Source: Sphingorhabdus sp. EL138
GTDB lineage: Bacteria > Pseudomonadota > Alphaproteobacteria > Sphingomonadales > Sphingomonadaceae
Length of the DNA stretch: 41,977 nt
Assembly: GCF_945890115.1 (NCBI RefSeq)
Contig: NZ_CAMDCK010000021.1
Span: 1-41,977 of the forward strand
Direction: 5' to 3'
Shown here: one piece after another, positions 25,061 through 33,156 of the stretch
Layout of the letters: each line of letters starts with the position of its first letter
Position numbering within the stretch: the stretch's first letter is position 1
Position numbers and translations under genes: made by a program
Notes under the pieces: model-generated
What the model was told of the DNA's origin: nothing
Seen by the model: only the letters and a program-made list of their open reading frames with translations
Database searches by the model: none

Positions 25061-27788
25061 GATAACGCTCCCCTGCGGCATCATAGAAATGCGGGGCCAC
25101 AACGCGCACCCGCGCCTGTTGCCCGCGTGTGGGGGACGAGGCGATGAGAATTTCGCCATGTCGCGAAAAGCCGTCGGTCAATTGACCCAGCGCAACAGAC
25201 CCGCCCGCGATGATGCGGAAAGCCGCCGCGCTGACATGGCCCTGCGGTGATGCGCCTTCGCTGGGGATCAGCATCGCGCCTTCGGGAATGTCGCCTGCAA
25301 TCGCCTCCAAACCGACCAATTGCCGCCGTCCGGCTTCGGACAAGGCGGGGCGGGCAAGGCCCGATGCGCCAATATATCCACCCGCCTTGTTAAGCATTTT
25401 GTCGAGCGCCAGATCATGGGGCGTCATGCGCCCATCGACTTCGCCGCCGACGACCAAATGCCCCTTTTCAATGCGCAGAAACTCCATCGCCTCCAGCCCG
25501 TATAACGCGCCGCCTGCTTCGTTCACTTGCGCCTCGCAGGCGGCCCAGACGGCTTCTGCTTGGCTGGCATCGACATAGATTTCAAAGGCGCGTTCGCCGC
25601 TATAGCTGGCGGCCAAGATGATGACCGGAACGCCCGCGATTGCCGCCGGAACGGTCGACATGTGGCGCGGTGGTTCTTCACCGATTAACGTGGCGAGCAC
25701 CGCTTTTGCCTGTGGCCCGGCGACGGCAATACCAGCATAATGTTCCTGCACATTGACGGCAGATACGCGCAAATGCGGACACAGAAATTGGCGGACATAA
25801 GAGATATGCGTCGCCATGCGGTCCGCGCCGCCGGTGGAGCTGGTGAGCAGATAGCGGTTCTTGTCCAGCCGCCACACGGTGCCGTCATCAAAGACAAAGC
25901 CGTCCTCACGCAGCATGAAGGTGTAGCGTCCGCGCCCGACGGCCAGCTTGTTGACGGTCGTGGCGCAGATGATCTCCAGAAATGCCGCCGCATCGGGGCC
26001 GCTGACTTCAAATTTGGCGAGCGTAGATACGTCGGTCATGCCAACATTGTTGCGCACGGCCTTTGCCTCTCGCAGCGCGGCTTGCGCCAATGTCTCGCCG
26101 CCGGTTGGATACGCGCGCGGGCGGAACCAATAACCCAATGGCTGCCAGATCGGGTTTTTTGCCGCATGCAGATCATATAAGGCCAGGCGACGGACATGCG
26201 CGCCCGCATCTTTCGCGCTTGCGCCTGCGATCAAGCCCATAGTGACGGGCGTATAAGGCGGACGGAATGTGGTCAAACCGGCTTCGGGAATGGCGACGCC
26301 CTGCTTTTCGGCCAAGCGCCCCAAAGCGGCCATATTGCTCAGCTTGCCCTGATCAGTGGCCATGCCCAAAGTGGTGTAGCGCTTGAGATGCTCGACCGAA
26401 CGATAGCCCTCGGCCCACGCCAAATCGACATCCGCCAGCGTCACATCATTTTGAAAATCGATGAAGCTTTTCTTGGGGCTGGAAACGGGCACCATTTGGA
26501 ATATCGCTTGCGGCTCTGCGGCCCCGCCGATGGTCGTCACATTCTGACGCGAACTGGCGGGGATGAAGGCTTGCGCATCCTCATTCCAGTCAAGCGTCCC
26601 GCCCGCTTGCATGTGCAGGTGCACGACAGGGGTAAATCCGCCGGACACGGCCAGCAGATCAGCATCCCAGTCCATCGCCTTACCATCGACCAGCGCGCTT
26701 ACGCTTTTCAGGCAATGCCGTGCGCCTTTGGTCGAAAGCGGAACGGCGTCATTATAGACGCGATGCCCGCTGTTTGCACCGGCAGGGGCTGGCCGTGCGT
26801 CGAGGATAGCAACAATGTGCGCGCCTGCGTCTTTTAGCGCCTGCGCGCTTTTATAAGCATCGTCATTGTTGGTGGCGATCACGACGCGCTTGCCGGGAAC
26901 GACGCCGAAGCGGTGGACATATGTCCGCACAGCTTGTGACAGCATGACACCGGGGCGGTCATTATGGGCAAAGGCCATGGGCCGCTCAATGCTTCCGGTG
27001 GCGAGAATGACTTGGCCAGCGCGGACATGCCATAAACGTTGCGCAACGCCCTGCGCGGGAATTTGCCCCGGCTCCGATATGCGCTGGGTTAAGGTAACAA
27101 GATCATGTTCCCAATAGCCAGAGGCCGTGGTGCGCGTGAGGATGACGCCCCCTGCGGCGCGGATGCGTTCGGCGGTCGCGTTGATCCAATCTGCATCCTG
27201 TTCTTGGCGATCACGCAGCAAGGACGGGGCGAGGATATTGTCTTGTTCGACCAAGATGACGCGCTTGCCGCTTTCGGCAGCGTCGAGCGCCGCCTGCATA
27301 CCTGCGGGGCCAGCGCCGACGACCAAGACATCACAAAAGGCGGCACGCTGGCTGAAACGGTCGGGGTCCGCCAGGGTGGGTGCATTGCCAAGGCCAGCTG
27401 CTTTGCGGATGAAATATTCGTAGAACATCCATTTTTTGGCCGAACCAAAAAAGGTCTTATAATAAAATCCGGCTGACAAAGCTGGCGCAGCAAGGCCCAA
27501 AACCGCCCCGACATCGAACGACAAATTTGGCCAGCGGTTCTGGCTTTTGGCGACAAGGCCTTCATAGACGAACACATCGGTGGCGCGCGTGTTGGGCTCG
27601 GCCCTGCCGCCTTCGCCGACGGTGACGAGCGCATTTGGCTCTTCAACGCCTGCGGTCATGATGCCGCGGGGGCGGTGATATTTGAAACTGCGGCCGACAA
27701 GGCCAATGCCGTTGCGCAACAATGCTGCCGCCAGCGTGTCGCCTGCCTGCGCGGTATAGGTTGTACCATCAAAGCGGAAGGTGGTCAT
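25053..27788 (-). CDS. soxA: Sarcosine oxidase alpha subunit (copy 2)
   Basis: From ATG 27788, which overlaps the soxD stop and has GGAGG 8 nt upstream, the product is 911 residues. A start 10 codons earlier would lie in soxD. The domains match SoxA: FRFDGTTYTAQAGDTLAAAL and GRSFKYHRPRG near the N-terminus, VLVVGAGPAGMQAALDAAES near 150, the linker FRPPYTPVTMG near 505, and a GcvT-like C-terminal half with MTDVSTLAKFEVSGPDAAAF and YSGERAFEIYVD. It is about 40 residues shorter than copy 1 and well diverged. As part of a second soxBDAG set it may act on sarcosine or another N-methyl amino acid. Confidence 0.93.
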   Translation of the reverse strand: MTTFRFDGTTYTAQAGDTLAAALLRNGIGLVGRSFKYHRPRGIMTAGVEEPNALVTVGEGGRAEPNTRATDVFVYEGLVAKSQNRWPNLSFDVGAVLGLAAPALSAGFYYKTFFGSAKKWMFYEYFIRKAAGLGNAPTLADPDRFSQRAAFCDVLVVGAGPAGMQAALDAAESGKRVILVEQDNILAPSLLRDRQEQDADWINATAERIRAAGGVILTRTTASGYWEHDLVTLTQRISEPGQIPAQGVAQRLWHVRAGQVILATGSIERPMAFAHNDRPGVMLSQAVRTYVHRFGVVPGKRVVIATNNDDAYKSAQALKDAGAHIVAILDARPAPAGANSGHRVYNDAVPLSTKGARHCLKSVSALVDGKAMDWDADLLAVSGGFTPVVHLHMQAGGTLDWNEDAQAFIPASSRQNVTTIGGAAEPQAIFQMVPVSSPKKSFIDFQNDVTLADVDLAWAEGYRSVEHLKRYTTLGMATDQGKLSNMAALGRLAEKQGVAIPEAGLTTFRPPYTPVTMGLIAGASAKDAGAHVRRLALYDLHAAKNPIWQPLGYWFRPRAYPTGGETLAQAALREAKAVRNNVGMTDVSTLAKFEVSGPDAAAFLEIICATTVNKLAVGRGRYTFMLREDGFVFDDGTVWRLDKNRYLLTSSTGGADRMATHISYVRQFLCPHLRVSAVNVQEHYAGIAVAGPQAKAVLATLIGEEPPRHMSTVPAAIAGVPVIILAASYSGERAFEIYVDASQAEAVWAACEAQVNEAGGALYGLEAMEFLRIEKGHLVVGGEVDGRMTPHDLALDKMLNKAGGYIGASGLARPALSEAGRRQLVGLEAIAGDIPEGAMLIPSEGASPQGHVSAAAFRIIAGGSVALGQLTDGFSRHGEILIASSPTRGQQARVRVVAPHFYDAAGERYRD

Positions 27789-28048
27789 GGCAACGCCTCC
27801 GGCCCGATAGCGCGGCACTCGGAAATTTCATTCGTGACGCGGTGGCGCGTCAAAACCATCCATGCCCGGCAGCCATAAGTATGCCGCCAGATTTCCTCAT
27901 CCACGCCGCGCGGATTATTGCGGGTGAAGAGCTTGGTCATGGCCTCTTGTGATGGCGCATCCAGCGGCACGACGGAATCGACCGTGCGCTCATAAATGAA
28001 TTCTGATTGCGCCCGTGGGCCGCAATGGGGGCATGGAATGCGCATCAT
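27785..28048 (-). CDS. soxD: Sarcosine oxidase delta subunit (copy 2)
   Basis: An 87-residue SoxD with zinc ligands Cys6 and Cys9 (PCPHC) and His56/Cys60 (WRHTYGC). The start ATG shares one base with the soxB stop (TAATG) and the end overlaps soxA by ATGA. The residues after the last ligand, R-A-W-M, differ from the G-R-F-F of copy 1. Confidence 0.92.
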   Translation of the reverse strand: MMRIPCPHCGPRAQSEFIYERTVDSVVPLDAPSQEAMTKLFTRNNPRGVDEEIWRHTYGCRAWMVLTRHRVTNEISECRAIGPEALP

Positions 28049-29304
28049 TAGCGGCTATTCGGCATCGGGCCGCTCCCCGTTTCATCAATGGTTGCGCCGC
28101 GTTCAAAGCGGTCGAGTGAGAAAGGCGCGTTCAGCGCATGCGGCTTTCCAGTGGCAAGCGTATGGGCGTAGGTCCAACCGGACGCTGGCGTTGCCTTGAA
28201 CCCGCCATAGCACCAGCCACCGTTGAGGAAGAGGTTGCGCATCGGCGTTTCACCAATGATGGGCGCGCCATCAAAACTCATATCGGTAACGCCGCTCCAC
28301 GTCCGCACCATGCGCAGGCGGGACAAAGCGGGCACGAGCGCCAGACCTTGCGCCACCGCGCCTTCCATCACCATCGGGTGGCCGCGCTGGGCATAGCTTG
28401 GCCAATTATCCGGGTCGCCGCCAAAGACGACGCCGCCCTTGTCCGATTGGCTGATATAGCAATGCAAGGATTGCGACATGATCACGCTGTTGATCATCGG
28501 CTTGACACCTTCGGTCACCATGGCTTGCAGGGTTTGGGATTCAATCGGCAGTTTTAGGCCTGCAAGGCCCGCGACATGGCCGCTATTGCCTGCAACGCAA
28601 ATGCCGACGCGCCCCGCGCCAATACGTCCGCGCGTGGTCTCCACGCCCACTACGCCGTCGCCATCACGCACAAAGCCTGTGACTTCGCATTTTTGAATGA
28701 TATCGACGCCCAGACTGTCCGCGCCCCGCGCATAGCCCCAGGCGACGGCATCATGCCGCGCGGTGCCGCCACGGCGCTGGATCAGGCCACCTTGAATGGG
28801 AAAGCGCGCGTCGCGCGACATATCGAGCAAAGGCTCAAGCTTTGCCACCTGATCCCGGCTTAATAGATCAGCATCAATCCCGTCGCAGCGCATGGCGTCG
28901 CCGCGTTCCGCCAGCTTGACCATATCGGCGTCGCTATGACCAAGGAACATCGCGCCACGCGGGCTGAACATCACATTGTAATTCAACTCATCGCTCAGGC
29001 CGTGCCACAGCTTCAGGCCAAATTCGAAGAGATTATGCAGAGGCTCAAGCCGATAATTGGACCGCACAATCGTCGTATTGCGGCCCGTATTGCCGCCACC
29101 AATCCAGCCTTTTTCCAGAACGGCAATATTCTTCAGACCATGCACCTTGGCTAAATAATATGCCGTCGCCAACCCATGACCGCCACCGCCGATTATGATG
29201 ATATCATAATGCGATTTGGGTTCTGGGTCACGCCATGCTGGTTGCCAGTGGCGCTGCCCGGTAAGAGCGCCGCGCAACAGGCTGAAGGCGGAATATCGGC
29301 TCAT
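28048..29304 (-). CDS. soxB: Sarcosine oxidase beta subunit (copy 2)
   Basis: From ATG 29304, overlapping the upstream stop, the protein is 418 residues. It keeps IIIIGGGGHGLATAY at 35-49, [12 protein letters not shown] at 66-77 and His184 in GGTARHDAVAW, the expected covalent FMN site, all at the same positions as copy 1. The region after RSNY (84-98) and the C-terminal GGWCYGGFKATPASG are diverged. It lies directly downstream of an OoxB-like oxidase gene rather than a cupin, which sets cluster B apart. Confidence 0.93.
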   Translation of the reverse strand: MSRYSAFSLLRGALTGQRHWQPAWRDPEPKSHYDIIIIGGGGHGLATAYYLAKVHGLKNIAVLEKGWIGGGNTGRNTTIVRSNYRLEPLHNLFEFGLKLWHGLSDELNYNVMFSPRGAMFLGHSDADMVKLAERGDAMRCDGIDADLLSRDQVAKLEPLLDMSRDARFPIQGGLIQRRGGTARHDAVAWGYARGADSLGVDIIQKCEVTGFVRDGDGVVGVETTRGRIGAGRVGICVAGNSGHVAGLAGLKLPIESQTLQAMVTEGVKPMINSVIMSQSLHCYISQSDKGGVVFGGDPDNWPSYAQRGHPMVMEGAVAQGLALVPALSRLRMVRTWSGVTDMSFDGAPIIGETPMRNLFLNGGWCYGGFKATPASGWTYAHTLATGKPHALNAPFSLDRFERGATIDETGSGPMPNSR

Positions 29305-30437
29305 GCGATGGGCATCCACCCACGCTTTTCACGCCAATCCTTTTCAAGACCGTCAAAGCGCGACAGTTTGAGAAGGTCGATATTGGTAAAGGAACACGCG
29401 CCGTCGATCACGAGATCGCGGATCGCATGGCCTGATGCCGGCGACAGGCCAAAGCCGACGCTGGACATAGAGGCGACGACGACATTGTCGGGGCTGGTGA
29501 GCCGATCAATGATCGGGCGGCCATCGGGTGAGTTCTCAATCACACCTGCCCAGCTACGGATGACGTTCAGATGCGCGGCCTTAGGCAATAGTTCGGCCAA
29601 ACGCTTTGCCAGATTGCGCGCCAGCGGCGTCGATGGACGGGCAGCGGGGCCTGTCGCATCCACATCCAGCCATTCATGCGGCCCGCCACCATAAGCAAGG
29701 TTGCCGCGCAACGTCTGGCGACCATAAATCTTATGTCCATCGACGCCGCCCAGCGGCATCATGGGGGCAGGCTCTGTAATGATCATTTCCGCGCGTGCAG
29801 CAGCGAGCGGGACATCGACGCCCAATTGCGCCATCAACTGCGGGATTTGCGGTCCAGCCGCGACCACAACCGCATCACAGCCATAAGTGGCATTGGCCGT
29901 CTTCACCGATGTGACCTTGCCACCAGCGGTTTCAAACCCCGTGACTGGGCTGTGCTGAATGATTGTGCCACCCAGATCTTGCAACGCCCAAGCATAAGCC
30001 TGAACCGTGCGTTGCGGGTTGGCATGACCGCCAAATTTATAATGCACGCCGCCAAAGCTGTTGTCGCCCGCCAGCGGAACGGCCTCTTGCACTTGCTTGA
30101 CGTCAAGCACCTCGACAGGGTGGTTGAGGCGGGTGTGGCGTTCGGCAATAAACCGATATTGGTCCCATTGACGTTCCGTCATCGCAATCAGGATGCGGCC
30201 TTTTTGATGTTCCGTCGGATAACCGAGTAGCTCATCCATTTGCGGCCAAAGCCTTTGTTCTTCATCGAACAAGGGGCTGGAATAATGTGACGCGCCGCCG
30301 CCATTGCGTCCAGACGCTTCCCAGCCGACGATGAACTTTTCGAGCACGGTGACCTTCACACCCGAACGCGCCAGCCACCAGCCTGCGCTGAGACCAGTGA
30401 CGCCACCGCCGACTATGACTACTTCAGAGCCGCTCAT
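29301..30437 (-). CDS. DAO-type FAD oxidase subunit, OoxB/HcnC-like
   Basis: A 378-residue single-domain flavoprotein from ATG 30437; earlier starts would lie inside the upstream gene, whose stop it overlaps (ATGA). The FAD motif VVIVGGGVTGLSAGWWLARS is at about residues 5-24, W-E-A-S-G-R-N-G-G-G-A-S-H near 41-53, and the C-terminal IENSPDGRPIID and GFGLSPASGHAI close the DAO fold. It pairs with the preceding HcnB/OoxA-like gene. Together they resemble membrane-linked heteromeric dehydrogenases for opines, glycine (HcnABC) or D-hydroxyproline, in which this subunit oxidises the C-N bond. Here the likely substrate is a secondary or tertiary N-methyl amino acid produced by the Rieske oxygenase, which is inference from context. 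Confidence 0.82.
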   Translation of the reverse strand: MSGSEVVIVGGGVTGLSAGWWLARSGVKVTVLEKFIVGWEASGRNGGGASHYSSPLFDEEQRLWPQMDELLGYPTEHQKGRILIAMTERQWDQYRFIAERHTRLNHPVEVLDVKQVQEAVPLAGDNSFGGVHYKFGGHANPQRTVQAYAWALQDLGGTIIQHSPVTGFETAGGKVTSVKTANATYGCDAVVVAAGPQIPQLMAQLGVDVPLAAARAEMIITEPAPMMPLGGVDGHKIYGRQTLRGNLAYGGGPHEWLDVDATGPAARPSTPLARNLAKRLAELLPKAAHLNVIRSWAGVIENSPDGRPIIDRLTSPDNVVVASMSSVGFGLSPASGHAIRDLVIDGACSFTNIDLLKLSRFDGLEKDWREKRGWMPIA

Positions 30438-31897
30438 GTATACATCCCCGTGTAGAGCATCTCGCGATGCGCATCCTGATATTCTGTGCCAATATCTTCG
30501 ACCGGCACCCATTGGGTTGGAATGCCGAACCAGACATCCCAGGCCGCATCCATGGCCGCAGGCTCATCCCATTCTGCCAAAATCTTCAGCGGCAGGGGAC
30601 GCACGGGGGCGCGATGCGTTGCGAGCGGAATAGTGCCAAATGGCTTATTCGATTCAATGGCCAGCATCATCGCCACCTGATCGCGACAGCGACGGCCCTG
30701 ACACACACCCATGCCAGAGCGCGTCAGCCGCTTGATCTGATCCGGATTGGCCGGGCCATCGTTGAGCAGCGTGTCGAGCGAGCGGGCCTGAAGCGTCGCG
30801 GGGCGCGGCAAATAGTTGGGCGGCTGAATACCGATCAGGTCCGCCAGTGTTACGTCTTCACATTGGCAGATGATTGTATCGGGCGCGTTGACGCGCAGCG
30901 CCGCACGCACCCAATCCATCCGATAGGCGACATGGTCAAAACCCGTGTCGGGCAAGCCAGCGCACAGACCCACAGCCGTTACATTTGGTTCTCCCGCCGG
31001 AATATATCCACCGCGCGCCGCGTTCAGCGCCCTTGGGCCATGCATGGCATCAACCAGCTCAATTGAGGGGATAAGGCCAATGGCGACGCAAACGGTGTCG
31101 CACGCAATCTGTGTGCCGTCGGTCAAGGTGATGGATTCAATCCCATCCAGCCCGCCTTTGCTTGCCGCGATGCTTTGCCCATAAAATATGGCAATGCCCG
31201 CCGACGTAATTTTTTCGAGGAGCGCAGCATCGCCTTGCGGGGTATCGCGCACCTCCACCAGAGCGGCGACATCCAACCCATGCTCCAGCGCCAAAAGCGC
31301 AGTTTCGAGCGCGAGGTCATGCGACCCCAAAACGACAATCCGCCGTCCAGAAAAGGCGCCATAACGCGACAACAACATCTGCAAGGCGGCGGCTCCCATC
31401 ACACCGGGCTGGTTCCAGCCGGGAAAGGCAATGGCCAAGTCGCGGGCGCCCGTGGCGAGCACAATCCGGTCAAAGCCGACCAACCAAGACCGTTCCGCAT
31501 CGGCAAGACCAACAACTTGCTCTGGCAAGCTCTGCACGCCGGGCCCGTTGCGATATACGCCCCAGGCGGTGGTACCGAGCAGCAGTTCAACGCCCGCTTC
31601 CATCGCCTTTTCAAGATCCGGCATGCTCATGAAAATCGCTTCGAGCATTCGGTCTGCATTCTGCGTCGCGGCCGTCATGCGGCCACCGAAATAGAGCGGC
31701 GTATCATTGCCCATCAGCCCGCCAGACACGGGATTTTCATCCACCAGAAGCACAGATGCGCCGCTGGCCGCGCCTTCGATAGCCGCGGCAATGCCGCTTG
31801 GTCCGGCGCCAATGACAACAAGGTCATATTTTGCTTCGGGCGCGCTTCGTGTGCCATTAACGGCGCACACATCGGTTCCGGTAAAGTTCAGATCCAT
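30434..31897 (-). CDS. NAD(P)/FAD oxidoreductase with BFD-like [2Fe-2S] domain, OoxA/HcnB-like
   Basis: From ATG 31897, sharing one base with the upstream stop (TGATG), the product is 487 residues. It has a pyridine-nucleotide-disulfide-type fold with YDLVVIGAGPSGIAAAIEGA at about 23-42, a second motif IVVLGSHDLALETALLALE, and IVLATGARD. A bacterioferritin-associated-ferredoxin-like cluster site follows: C-Q-C-E-D-V-T and G-V-C-Q-G-R-R-C, four Cys for a [2Fe-2S] cluster. The arrangement is that of opine oxidase OoxA and HcnB, the electron-transfer partner of a DAO-type subunit, which is encoded next. A C-terminal tail of about 50 residues after P-L-P-L (W-D-V-W-F-G-I-P-T and so on) looks longer than in those relatives. 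Confidence 0.83.
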   Translation of the reverse strand: MDLNFTGTDVCAVNGTRSAPEAKYDLVVIGAGPSGIAAAIEGAASGASVLLVDENPVSGGLMGNDTPLYFGGRMTAATQNADRMLEAIFMSMPDLEKAMEAGVELLLGTTAWGVYRNGPGVQSLPEQVVGLADAERSWLVGFDRIVLATGARDLAIAFPGWNQPGVMGAAALQMLLSRYGAFSGRRIVVLGSHDLALETALLALEHGLDVAALVEVRDTPQGDAALLEKITSAGIAIFYGQSIAASKGGLDGIESITLTDGTQIACDTVCVAIGLIPSIELVDAMHGPRALNAARGGYIPAGEPNVTAVGLCAGLPDTGFDHVAYRMDWVRAALRVNAPDTIICQCEDVTLADLIGIQPPNYLPRPATLQARSLDTLLNDGPANPDQIKRLTRSGMGVCQGRRCRDQVAMMLAIESNKPFGTIPLATHRAPVRPLPLKILAEWDEPAAMDAAWDVWFGIPTQWVPVEDIGTEYQDAHREMLYTGMYT

Positions 31898-33156
31898 CAA
31901 ACTGCTTCCAATGCCTGTTTCAAATCGCCGATCAAATCGTCAACATGTTCCAACCCGACCGATAGCCGCATCGTGCCATCGGTTATCCCGCCTTCCAATC
32001 GCTTTTCCTGTGCGACTGCATAATGCGTTGTGCTCGCCGAATGGCAGATCAATGTTTCTGACCCGCCAAGGCTGACCGCCAATTTCATCAGTTTGAGTTG
32101 ATCCAACATCCGGAACGCCTCTGCCTCACCGCCATGCAGGTGGAAGGAGAAGGTTGATCCGGCGGCGTTGCACTGCCGATCATATACCGCGCGGGCGCGG
32201 CTGCCTTCTTCAAGGAAGCCGAGATAAGTCACGTCCGCGACCTTAGGATGACTGCGCAAAAACTTTGCGACGCCGCGCGCATTTTCCATCGCGCGTTCGG
32301 TGCGCACGGCTACCGATTCAAGTGAACGCAGGACCAGCCACGCGGTATAGGGGTCAAGATGATTGCCCCAAGTCGTGCGTTGCATACGCAAATGTTCAAC
32401 CAACTCTTTACGACCTGTAATCCCGCCAGCCAGTAAGTCACTATGTCCACCGCAATATTTGGTGAGCGACGTCATGCATAGGTCAACCCCATGCGCAATG
32501 GGCCGTTGCGCAAATGGACCCAGCAAAGTGTTGTCAACGACCACAAGCGGGCGGTGCCCCTGCTGCTCCCCAATCTCGTCGGCAATCCGCACCATCAGGT
32601 CAAGGTCAACCAAGGCTGCGGTCGGGTTTGCGGGCGTTTCTGCGATAATAAGCTTGAGCGGGCCCTTGGCCATTGCTGCTTGCGCCGCTGCGCGCACATC
32701 GACCTCGTCCGTACCATCAAGATATGCGGCGGCATGCGACCCGAATTGCGGCATGATGCCATTGTAAAGCATGTCGACCCCGCCATAGATAGGGCGGCCG
32801 TGCAATATGCTGTCGCCGGGGCGGACATACGCAAGCGCGATGCTCGAGTGCGCGGCCATGCCGCTGGAATAAGCAACCGCCTCTTCTGCACCGTCAATGG
32901 CGGCCAGACGCTTTTCCAGAAAATCCAATCCGGGATGGCCAAGCCGGGAATAAATATGGTTGGTTTCGCCGACCAATGGCCCCGTGCCGTCAAAATACGC
33001 CTCATGGACATTTTTGGCATGCTGCGCTGTGGGATAGACAAAGGTAGATGTCATGAAAATCGGTGGCTTCACCGATCCCATGCCCATTTCAGGGTCATAG
33101 CCATAAGCGACCGCGAGCGTTTCGGGACGCAACCCCTTGATGTTATCCTTTGCCAT
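31897..33156 (-). CDS. PLP-dependent Cys/Met-metabolism family enzyme (gamma-lyase/synthase fold)
   Basis: From ATG 33156 the product is 419 residues, the normal size; it overlaps the upstream oxygenase stop by 14 nt. Schiff-base Lys233 lies in MTSLTKYCGGHSDLLAG and the PLP-ring Asp208 in VVVDNTLLGP. The phosphate-binding loop is AYSSGMAA (95-102). The tyrosine/arginine pair of the neighbouring subunit appears as Y69-S-R71, but the usual N-P-T after it is H-P-G (74-76), and Y-G-x-T is Y124-G-G-V. This is therefore not a standard methionine gamma-lyase or cystathionine enzyme. Its place between a Rieske demethylase and demethylating flavoenzymes suggests gamma-elimination or replacement on a demethylated amino acid with a gamma substituent. 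The actual substrate is unknown. Confidence 0.8.
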   Translation of the reverse strand: MAKDNIKGLRPETLAVAYGYDPEMGMGSVKPPIFMTSTFVYPTAQHAKNVHEAYFDGTGPLVGETNHIYSRLGHPGLDFLEKRLAAIDGAEEAVAYSSGMAAHSSIALAYVRPGDSILHGRPIYGGVDMLYNGIMPQFGSHAAAYLDGTDEVDVRAAAQAAMAKGPLKLIIAETPANPTAALVDLDLMVRIADEIGEQQGHRPLVVVDNTLLGPFAQRPIAHGVDLCMTSLTKYCGGHSDLLAGGITGRKELVEHLRMQRTTWGNHLDPYTAWLVLRSLESVAVRTERAMENARGVAKFLRSHPKVADVTYLGFLEEGSRARAVYDRQCNAAGSTFSFHLHGGEAEAFRMLDQLKLMKLAVSLGGSETLICHSASTTHYAVAQEKRLEGGITDGTMRLSVGLEHVDDLIGDLKQALEAV

